Below, piece after piece: positions 56,982 to 64,000 of a DNA stretch of 64,000 nucleotides; positions within the stretch are counted from its first letter, which is position 1, and the number at the start of each line of letters is the position of its first letter. The stretch is taken from assembly GCA_945876035.1 (NCBI GenBank), contig CAMCMU010000003.1:95691-159690 (forward strand), read 5' to 3'. Below the pieces are notes generated by a model. The model saw nothing but the letters and a program-made list of their open reading frames with translations. It ran no database searches and was not told the origin of the DNA. Source of the stretch: Schlesneria paludicola DSM 18645. Lineage in GTDB: Bacteria; Planctomycetota; Planctomycetia; Planctomycetales; Planctomycetaceae. Made by a program: the position numbers and the translations under genes.

Positions 56982-57806
56982 AACGTTGGAAACTTTCAGG
57001 ATCCTATCCAAAAAAACGGCGGAACGCTATTCCCCATCCTTGTCGTACAACGCATAGTACCCATATTGTGAGGCAATTCAATCATAAGACGTCATTATAT
57101 TTCACATGATGCTCGAATTTTGTCATATTCAAGGCCGTTTCCCATCATTCATCCGTCGATTTCGGCAATCTGTGAAAAAATACACCGTTCGAAAGGGTGC
57201 GATGAAAGGAGTTGGCCGGCCAAATGTATTTTCCTGCTTTTCGCAACCGTCAAAGTCGTATAAGCCGAAAAACCGCTGCGAATGTGCAAAAACAGGACGA
57301 AGCAAGGTCATCGAAGAAAAAAGAGGAACTACGGCTCAGTAGTGATATTTCTGAGACAAGAGGTGCGACCGTCACACTGAACACTGACAACAAACTACGA
57401 TTCGTTTTTCGCCTAAAATCTCGTGAGACGCCCAATCCCTCGGACCTCGCCGTCCGAATCCAGCGGATCTCTATTGCGTCCGCGCGGCTTCTCGTAATGG
57501 ATCCCCGCGGCGAGGGTAATTTTGAGGAATTCAGAAACTTGCGATGAGCCATCTCAAGCAATATCTTCGAGATTGAAACCCGCTCATTTTTTGCAAGGGA
57601 TCCGGCACAACAGGAACCTCTGGCGATCGACGTCTGCCGCAAAAGAACACTCCGTCGCCCTGCAAAACCGCAGCCATTGGGAAATCTTCTGACCACCGTA
57701 CGGACACGACCGGGAGAGTGATCAACCATTCCTCAGCGGTTCACCAAAACGCGGTGAACGCTTCGGCTGCTCATGCGGACGCGAGTGAAAGTGGTCACGT
57801 TCTCAC
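56982..57806. other. Region upstream of the BMC operon
   Basis: About 820 bp without a convincing gene. It should contain the BMC promoter (candidate -10 at 57094). Open frames such as a 159-codon minus frame (57250-57729) show no family resemblance. Confidence 0.4.
57094..57099 (-). promoter_or_regulatory. Candidate -10 box of the BMC operon
   Basis: On the minus strand GTGAAATATAATGACG contains a perfect TATAAT, 113 bp before the regulator's ATG. No good -35 at 16-18 bp is seen. ATGTGAA just upstream and CTCACAAT about 30 bp downstream form a loose inverted repeat (TGTGA/TCACA) that could be a regulator site. Confidence 0.35.
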
Positions 57807-59342
57807 TTATTGGTCGTCGCCAATCGCAACGACTCTCGCTTCCGAACGACCGGATCGCTCAAGGCGGATCACCAACGGCGTTGCTCCGGCCGGTCCGTAA
57901 CTCCAAATTTCGATGATCTTCAAACTCGTAATCACCCGGGAAATCGATTCGGGTTTTGCGGGGATGATTTTTCTCAGATCGGACTCGGTGATACCTATCG
58001 CAAGTCCACGACTTGTGTCCGTTTCGAAAGGATCGGTGAGTTTCTTCTTTGAATCATTTTTTGTCCAGAGACCCCGGTTCAATGTATAGCCGAGTGACTC
58101 GAGTCGATGGATCACATCCTTAAACGACGGGTCGATCTTGTAGGCTTCCCGAAGCAAAGCCACGGACTTCGATTGCTCCTGCAACAGTGTGAGATAGTCC
58201 TCGGCAAGTTGGAGTAGTCCCACCGACCCATCATCACGCAGGCGATCTTCTCTCGCCACAAGCCACGCCTCCAATGCCTTTCTTGCCATTTCAGGCAATT
58301 GATGCGAATGAAATTCGTTTGCCAATTGGACGACTTCCTGTCGAGTGGCTGTCTCAATATGGCGGAGCCTCCAAGATCGCTTTGCCGCTCGATACTGTTC
58401 GGCGAGTTTTTCTTCCTCGGGAATCGCTCGCTCAATTCTATTGGCAATCAAATTGCCATTCTGACCATCTTTAGCGGCCTCAGAGATTATCGGCAGCAGT
58501 ACGACCGATGCATAAAATAGACGGTGCAGCTGCTTGCGTTTTTCTTCAGGGGATTCACGGTAAACCGTCACAGGGTCTTTTTCATAGCGTTGCTTCAGGT
58601 CCGGCTGGAACGGGACGATCTGCTGGGTGCTGCCTGGCAGATCGTCGGCGAGACGAGCGATCAAGGGAATTAGATCACTCAAATCTTGTTTTTCAGATTT
58701 GAGGATCCTCTGCCACAAAATCCTGTATCCCTCGTGTATCAGCTCCATTCGCTGGTCGTCCGGAAATTGAAACTCACGGGCTTTGTGAGCGAGGGCAATC
58801 CGTTCCTCACCCTCAGAGGCAGTCAGAGCCCGCCATTCCAGATTCACCCCATTGGTGAACATTGACCTCGCTTTTTTGGCGAGTTCCGGGTCATTGTAGA
58901 ACCGTGCACGCTCTGCCGCCCATTCACCGATCTCATATAACTCAGGGGGACTTGGATTTCCGAGATTCCGAAGACGCGACTCGGTTTGTTCGAGATCCGA
59001 GGGAATGGCTTCAATTCGTTCAATCTTAAAGGTCATCTTACCCGCCGTTTTCTGAAATTGACCGGTAACCTCGACGAATCGTTGATTGGTCAATGGGCGG
59101 AGTTGAGTCTCATTACCATAAAACACCAGATCGCACTTCACAAAACGCAATTGGCCTTTTCCCTGCAGACGGATCCGCCCTTCGATCTGTATTTTTGGGC
59201 CAACGAGTTTGTCCCATTCTGCTTGACGCGAATTGAGATACTCGACAGACCATGCACGCTCGCCAGCGAATGTTGTCTGAAAGAAGCCTACGATACTGAA
59301 GACCAGTGCAAGAGTCTGCAAAACACGCTGTAAGGATATCAT
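57807..59342 (-). CDS. Exported planctomycete protein of unknown function
   Basis: A 511-residue protein with a signal peptide (residues 1-26, LALVFSIVGFFQTTFAGE). The first 110 residues are beta-rich (KIQIEGRIRLQGKGQLRFVK, RFVEVTGQFQKTAGKM), an OB-like small domain by guess. The middle is helical and resembles tetratricopeptide-like repeats (QLAEDYLTLLQEQSKSVALL, AYKIDPSFKDV). Near the end a RKIIPAKPESISRVITS-type segment is followed by a short beta part (GATPLVIRLERSG). Its start overlaps the stop of the preceding membrane gene (ATGA at 59339-59342), so they form a pair. Confidence 0.75.
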   Translation of the reverse strand: MISLQRVLQTLALVFSIVGFFQTTFAGERAWSVEYLNSRQAEWDKLVGPKIQIEGRIRLQGKGQLRFVKCDLVFYGNETQLRPLTNQRFVEVTGQFQKTAGKMTFKIERIEAIPSDLEQTESRLRNLGNPSPPELYEIGEWAAERARFYNDPELAKKARSMFTNGVNLEWRALTASEGEERIALAHKAREFQFPDDQRMELIHEGYRILWQRILKSEKQDLSDLIPLIARLADDLPGSTQQIVPFQPDLKQRYEKDPVTVYRESPEEKRKQLHRLFYASVVLLPIISEAAKDGQNGNLIANRIERAIPEEEKLAEQYRAAKRSWRLRHIETATRQEVVQLANEFHSHQLPEMARKALEAWLVAREDRLRDDGSVGLLQLAEDYLTLLQEQSKSVALLREAYKIDPSFKDVIHRLESLGYTLNRGLWTKNDSKKKLTDPFETDTSRGLAIGITESDLRKIIPAKPESISRVITSLKIIEIWSYGPAGATPLVIRLERSGRSEARVVAIGDDQ

Positions 59343-60466
59343 TTTATCGTCTCCAACACTTCCACTTGAGCATCCAGTATCGACTGAGTTTGAGCTTGCT
59401 CTGCTCCATCATAGGGTTGATATCCAACGGCGACGTAAGTTTCGTAATTGGCCCACAAGAAGGCCGAATCGTTGCTCAGAGTCAGTACCGGTTGTGGCCT
59501 CTCTCGCGTCGCGGGCGATAAATGCTGAAGTTGAGCAGCAATGATAACGCGTACCGGTCCCGCATCCGCACCTCGTTGCGTCATCCGTCTTAATGCCTCA
59601 AAGCCGACTTCAACCCGAATCGGCTGCCCATGAATTGACAGTGGTATTTCGAGGAGGCATTGCTGTTCGCCATCCCCTGTTGAAAAAACCGTACAATCAA
59701 AAACACACCACGTTCCGGCATGCAGGCCATCGAATCGCTTGGCATCGTCGCTGCCTGGGTTGATGTCTGCGAGGGACTGGCGAACGAGATCCGTCAGGGA
59801 ATCGGTCGCCAATCCTCGAGCGGCGGACGCTTCACGGCTCAACCAACGAATGCGGACAGATTCAATATCGGAGCGTCGTAAAATATTCGCGGCAACTCGG
59901 GCTTTTTTTAACTCCCGCTCTGCGAGGTTAAAATCTCCATCGGCGAATGCCTGCTTCCCCTTTTCTGTGGCAAAAAAAAGGGTGGACTTTGCCGCGTCGA
60001 TGGAGTGCCGATGCCACATTCCCCAAGCGGTCAAAGTGCTTAAAACCAAGATTGCTGAAATAACGATCCGAAACGGAGTGAGTCGTTTTTCCTTGGTCTC
60101 AAGCAGAAGACTCGCCCCCACAATTCGCATTGGTGATTTGGCAGTCTCACGATTCGGTTTGTCAGCTGGAACTTTGCCTGCCGTCGTGTCTTTCGTCAGG
60201 AATTGGCGTTGTTTTTTTCTGACCCCAAGACTGGCGGCGATCGGTAAAGAGACGGATTCTCTGGGGGTACTCTCCGCCCGAGGATAGACATTGACGGGAA
60301 GAACGAACACCGCTCGGCTGCATAATGAACAGATTCGCCGTTGAGCAACAGATGAGCGATTTCCACGGACTCGACATCGACAGTCGCACTCGACATCGTA
60401 AGCTTCTGGACCGGAAGAGGTCGGTCTTCGAAACGCATCAGCCGCGCGACTTAACCAACCTGCCAT
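59339..60466 (-). CDS. Membrane protein with zinc-ribbon-like N-terminus
   Basis: A 375-residue protein. Near the N-terminus VECDCRCRVRGNRSSVAQ...CSLC gives a C-x-C-x-C and C-x2-C arrangement, like the short zinc ribbons in planctomycete proteins. A transmembrane helix follows at about residues 132-151 (FRIVISAILVLSTLTAWGMW). The outside part has a helical repeat (KQAFADGDFNLAERELKKA) and beta segments. It is coupled by an ATGA overlap to the downstream exported protein. Function is unknown. The start is uncertain; a GTG or ATG nearer the ribbon is possible. Confidence 0.7.
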   Translation of the reverse strand: MAGWLSRAADAFRRPTSSGPEAYDVECDCRCRVRGNRSSVAQRRICSLCSRAVFVLPVNVYPRAESTPRESVSLPIAASLGVRKKQRQFLTKDTTAGKVPADKPNRETAKSPMRIVGASLLLETKEKRLTPFRIVISAILVLSTLTAWGMWHRHSIDAAKSTLFFATEKGKQAFADGDFNLAERELKKARVAANILRRSDIESVRIRWLSREASAARGLATDSLTDLVRQSLADINPGSDDAKRFDGLHAGTWCVFDCTVFSTGDGEQQCLLEIPLSIHGQPIRVEVGFEALRRMTQRGADAGPVRVIIAAQLQHLSPATRERPQPVLTLSNDSAFLWANYETYVAVGYQPYDGAEQAQTQSILDAQVEVLETIK

Positions 60467-60720
60467 GCTATTTCACCGCACAAGTTGCTGACAAAGACCA
60501 TTTGCCCGATGACTCGGCAAAACGTGCCCGATTATGCGGAGCCGGCGGCAAGTGGTCAATCGGCTGCGACAAAGCGTGTGGAGCGACACTCGTTTGTCTG
60601 CCGTTTCTGCGACTGCTCGAAAAGGATCTAACCATCCACTTTCCTGCAGGCAGGTTGAAGCTGGCGTCGTCGGGCCAGGATCCCTGAAAAATGTGATCTG
60701 GGGGCCTCAAAATGATTGAT

Positions 60721-62502
60721 TCACGATTCCGAAGCGGTTTGGCTACTGGTTGCCGAATCGCCGGCGATCTCGCTCTTGCGCGGTGAGTCTGCGTTCAATT
60801 GCCGAATGATGGCGGAAGGACGCTCCGCCTGGAGGTCTACGGCTTCGGCGACGGGCTTGGTACGGGCTTCGAGGGCAGGTGTCAGGCGTTCCACCCGTAT
60901 CGGCAAGCCGACCGTAAAGACGCTCCCCTTGCCGAATTCGCTGTGCAGCCGAATTTCTCCACCCAATAGCTTTGACAGCTCTTTGGTGATCGACAATCCC
61001 AATCCCGTTCCTTCATACTCGCGAGTCAATGCTCCACGTTGACCGGAAAGAGGCGCTCCCTGTCTAAACTTTTCGAAAATTCGTTCTTGATCAATCAACG
61101 GAATACCGATCCCCGTGTCTTCGACGATCAAGGAAACTCGTTCTGGATCCGTTAACACGACACGCACCACGACGCGACCGCCTTCCGGGGTAAACTTCAA
61201 CGCATTCGAAAGCAAGTTACTTAAAATCTGCTGTAGCTTACCGAGATCCTGAAACAGGAGGGGAAGCCCCGAATCAGATTGCCAGTGGAGGTCAATATTT
61301 TTCTTTTCTGCGAGTGCCGCCATCGCTCCGACCGTCCGCTCAATGACCTCGTACAAGGAGAACTCCACCGGGTGGAGTTCCATCTTGCCGCTCTCAATTT
61401 TGGCTAAGTCGAGAACGTCATTGATCAGATTGAGAAGCGTCCGACCCGATGACTGAATATGCCCGAGATAACGCCTCTGCTTATCATCAAAGGTCGGTCC
61501 ATTCGAGAGTAGCACATCGCTAAACCCTAAAATCGAATTGAGTGGCGTCCGCAGTTCATGACTCATTGTGGCCAAAAATTCGTTTTTGAGCTTATTCATT
61601 TCGTACAGCCGCAGGTTGACTTGAGCCAACTCATCGACCTTGGATTCAAACCCACTGTTTAGCTTTTTGAGATCCTCCTGCACAGTGGTCAAATGGCGGA
61701 GCATCCGGTTAAACGCGTGGCTGAGTTCTTCGAACTCGTCACCGGTGCGAATGTCCGCGCGTTGTTCAAGATCGCCGCGTGTGATGGCATCACTGACTTC
61801 CTTCAGGTGCAGTACCGGCTTCACGATCACGAAGCGAACGATCGCATAGGCTGCTGTCATTGCTAAAAAGGCCGTGACGATTGCGGTGGACATCAGAATG
61901 GCATTGTTCCATGAGCGGGAACGGTAGGTTTTCTTCAGGGGAAAGGAAATTTTTGCGAGACCAAGTCGATCGCCCACCCGCAATTTTTGATTTTTGTTGT
62001 GGTAATGGCACGTGATGCAAGCTTCCGTCGCACAGACCGCAGCGTAAAATCGAAATTCTTGAAGCTTGCTATTTTCGTATGCAAATTCCGTCGTTACCGC
62101 GGAAATTTTTGCGTTGGCTCTCGCGTCATCATTGTCAATAAAACGCCCTGAGGCGTCGCTAGTCGTCGGGTTCTCTCCGAGAAGAGCCCATTTAATCTCC
62201 TTGAGATCTTCCGGTTTGAGATCCCGCGACATGCGTTCGATGTTTCGAGGCTCGTTGTTGTCCTTCTCAAACCGGTCGTTGTTGTCCTTCTCAAACCGTG
62301 AGGCATGCTTCTCAATGATGACGCTGGCCACGAGTGATCGTGCGAGATCCGTATTTTGTACGAAGACGAGGCCTTGCGTCTGTCTGGCGTAAATCCAAAA
62401 GCTGCCGGAAATTAACAGTAAAAGGCCGCCTCCGAAAAGAAGGCGGCACTTGCGCTCAAGGCTAGTTTCGCCGAGCAAACCTATAGCGTTGTTGTACGAC
62501 AT
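60721..62502 (-). CDS. Sensor histidine kinase with heme-binding periplasmic domain
   Basis: A 593-residue two-component sensor. TM1 is residues 20-38 and TM2 about 203-225. Between them lies a DUF3365-like (Tll0287-type) sensor with a c-type heme motif CITCH at residues 162-166. HAMP follows (VLHLKEVSDAITRGDLEQRA), then a coiled coil, the H-box FLATMSHELRTPLNSI with His315, the N box ILSNLLSNALKFTPEGG and the G boxes VEDTGIGIP and GTGLGLSIT. The C-terminal 50 residues are an unassigned tail. No response regulator is adjacent, so its partner is elsewhere. Confidence 0.9.
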   Translation of the reverse strand: MSYNNAIGLLGETSLERKCRLLFGGGLLLLISGSFWIYARQTQGLVFVQNTDLARSLVASVIIEKHASRFEKDNNDRFEKDNNEPRNIERMSRDLKPEDLKEIKWALLGENPTTSDASGRFIDNDDARANAKISAVTTEFAYENSKLQEFRFYAAVCATEACITCHYHNKNQKLRVGDRLGLAKISFPLKKTYRSRSWNNAILMSTAIVTAFLAMTAAYAIVRFVIVKPVLHLKEVSDAITRGDLEQRADIRTGDEFEELSHAFNRMLRHLTTVQEDLKKLNSGFESKVDELAQVNLRLYEMNKLKNEFLATMSHELRTPLNSILGFSDVLLSNGPTFDDKQRRYLGHIQSSGRTLLNLINDVLDLAKIESGKMELHPVEFSLYEVIERTVGAMAALAEKKNIDLHWQSDSGLPLLFQDLGKLQQILSNLLSNALKFTPEGGRVVVRVVLTDPERVSLIVEDTGIGIPLIDQERIFEKFRQGAPLSGQRGALTREYEGTGLGLSITKELSKLLGGEIRLHSEFGKGSVFTVGLPIRVERLTPALEARTKPVAEAVDLQAERPSAIIRQLNADSPRKSEIAGDSATSSQTASES

Positions 62503-62611
62503 GGCAACACAGGATTTCCCGGACAGGAAACGGACATCCCCTAGAAACGAACTGCCCGTGGAACTTGTTGTGTCACGGAATGATCACACGCGTATTCCGT
62601 TTGGATGTGTC

Positions 62612-63601
62612 TCATCGATCCGCGACGACCGTTAGATAATTGATGGACGCGATCTGTTCAATGCTGAGCGGACCGAGTTCGCAAATTCTCACCGCATCGT
62701 CAACGTGTTCCACTGCTCCAAATCCGACAATCGCAGAAGTGATCTCGCGATGAGACGTCACGTAACGCAAAGCCAACTCATGGAGCGAACTTGTCTTGGC
62801 CATCGTACGACCAAGCTTGGCGGCCAGCGCTCGGTCGCGTTCGTACAATGACAATGGAAAGAACGGAGTCTTCTGTGTGTGTGAACTCGGTGGAAGGTTC
62901 AACAACGCGCCGGCAGCAAACACCCGAATCGCGAAGTTACCCATTTGCGCACTCTCTGCAGCACGAAGAAACCCACCGTATTTTTTTTCCGAGAACTTGC
63001 TAGAAACGTCAATCAGCGTACTCGGATTCAGTAGGTGAAATGGAGCCTGTATTGTTGCGAATCGGCGAGATTTTATCAGAATTTCCAAGCAGTCCGCATC
63101 TCCAATTCCGGTCAGCCCAAAGTGATCGACCAGACCGTCCGCCCGAAGGTCCTCCATCGCGGCAAGGATCCCGTGTGGACCGAGCACATCGTCGGCGGTA
63201 ATCGACGTCGGTTCGTCACCACGACAACGTGTGATCGAATTATGAATCTGCAAAACGGTCACTCGAGGTAATCGGAGCCGGCGCAAGCTTTCGCCCAAAG
63301 ACTTCGTCACCATGGGCCGAAGATCCCTCTCACCATCGAGTAGCAATCGAACTTTTGTCGCCACGTGGAGTTGTTGGTCTGTACGAATCGAACTCAAAGC
63401 CAGTCCGAGACTGTCCTCTGAACGCCCTGCTCCATAACTCGCGGCGGTGTCAAACCAGTTGATGCCCGCTGTGATCGCTCGTTCAACAACCTGTTTTTGA
63501 GATTCCTGCGAATCACCGGTCATCAGACCGGACACAGGGCCGGCTCCAAAAGACAATTCAGAAACACGAATTCCCGTCATTCCCAGTGGACGATAACGCA
63601 C
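62612..63601 (-). CDS. Aldo/keto reductase
   Basis: NAD(P)-dependent TIM-barrel oxidoreductase. RYRPLGMTGIRVSELSFGAG is the family opening. Catalytic residues: Asp in NWFDTAASYGAGRSE, Tyr in the same segment, Lys in VATKVRLL and His in LQIHNS. The later IVGFGAVEHVDDAV is the cofactor-binding end. I chose GTG at 63601, behind GGGAG; the frame is open to 63649. It resembles the fucose/galactose dehydrogenase-like branch more than the generic reductases, but this is a weak guess. 329 residues. Confidence 0.88.
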   Translation of the reverse strand: MRYRPLGMTGIRVSELSFGAGPVSGLMTGDSQESQKQVVERAITAGINWFDTAASYGAGRSEDSLGLALSSIRTDQQLHVATKVRLLLDGERDLRPMVTKSLGESLRRLRLPRVTVLQIHNSITRCRGDEPTSITADDVLGPHGILAAMEDLRADGLVDHFGLTGIGDADCLEILIKSRRFATIQAPFHLLNPSTLIDVSSKFSEKKYGGFLRAAESAQMGNFAIRVFAAGALLNLPPSSHTQKTPFFPLSLYERDRALAAKLGRTMAKTSSLHELALRYVTSHREITSAIVGFGAVEHVDDAVRICELGPLSIEQIASINYLTVVADR

Positions 63602-64000
63602 GATTAAATTCTCCCAGATCCGTTTGGACACCAGAGATACCCCCAGCATTCGTGCTCTACCGCCGCGTGGTCATTCACCGGTGGAAAGAGCAGACCAATG
63701 GCCTGACGCGTCGGCCACATGCATCTCCTATTCACCATCCCGAGTCTGTGGATCGCATATGATCAGCCAACACGGAATAACCCTTGATTTCGCTTGTTTC
63801 GTCTCTGCGTTTTTAGAGAAATTGGATGGCGAGAGAATTCGAATCTTTAAAGGGTCAATCGAACGGCATCGTGATCCGTTTTCGTGAGGCGAGTCTCGGT
63901 CGTTCAGGGAACGCCCCTGAAAATCCTCGTCGATTCAGACAGAATCGCTAACGCGATCTTGGGTAACGTCGTTTCAATGCCGCGCCAATGAAACCGTAAA
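63602..64000. other. Right edge, no gene found
   Basis: About 400 bp upstream of the aldo/keto reductase. An 87-codon plus frame (63624-63887) shows no motif. Confidence 0.4.

Noticed and set aside
57250..57729. 159-codon minus frame upstream of the BMC operon
   Set aside because: Arg/Ser-rich, no motif and no ribosome site.
1..64000. tRNA, rRNA, tmRNA or RNase P RNA genes and CRISPR arrays
   Set aside because: No T-loop plus acceptor pairing, conserved rRNA/RNase P blocks or regularly spaced repeats were recognised by eye; a covariance search would be more sensitive.

Overview
The window looks like chromosomal DNA from a planctomycete, most likely a freshwater or soil Planctomycetales relative of Planctopirus/Schlesneria (inference). 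Pointers are a planctomycete/verrucomicrobial (PVM) type bacterial microcompartment (BMC) operon, a secreted PQQ-propeller protein opening with a DWPQWRGPNRD-type motif, a TIGR04137-like small basic protein, a DUF1573 protein, widely spaced single genes and long gene-poor intervals. No rRNA, tRNA, CRISPR array, intact insertion sequence or prophage was seen.

Layout. 1-13.5 kb is housekeeping: maf and a large Ski2-like helicase on +, then the leftward cluster SRP RNA-dnaX-ybaB-recR followed by rpoN, then an SDR, folE, a coupled unknown gene and a DUF309 gene, with nth and a small basic protein on +. 14.4-28.9 kb holds a PQQ propeller protein, rnc, an HtrA protease, dnaA (with two DnaA-box-like sites upstream), a GNAT enzyme, a long ThiE, a sialate O-acetylesterase-like protein, a family 4 uracil-DNA glycosylase, a cysteine desulfurase and an ExeA-like ATPase. 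29.6-46 kb holds a DUF1573 protein, panD, a HEAT-repeat lipoprotein, a transposase remnant, aceE, a sugar pair (AGE epimerase and NanA-like lyase), a DUF692-DUF2063 pair (bufferin-type BufB/BufC), a conserved unknown exported protein and a CBM9-like/PKD secreted protein.

47.5-57.1 kb is a leftward operon for a PVM-type microcompartment. In transcription order it reads: DeoR regulator, PduL phosphotransacylase, two BMC-H shell proteins, acetate/propionate kinase, BMC-P, a tiny coupled ORF, CoA-acylating aldehyde dehydrogenase, BMC-P, a 235-residue unknown with an encapsulation-like helix, BMC-P, class II aldolase, lactate/malate dehydrogenase. By analogy with Planctopirus limnophila the aldolase releases L-lactaldehyde from fuculose- or rhamnulose-phosphate. 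The dehydrogenase, PduL and kinase would convert it to lactate with ATP gain, and the LDH/MDH homologue would recycle NADH. The sugar isomerases and kinases that would feed it are not in the window.

57.8-63.6 kb holds two overlapping genes for exported or membrane planctomycete proteins, a sensor histidine kinase with a heme-binding CxxCH sensor region, and an aldo/keto reductase. Sialic-acid-type genes, a CBM9/PKD protein and the deoxy-sugar microcompartment together suggest a polysaccharide or glycoconjugate degrader (inference).
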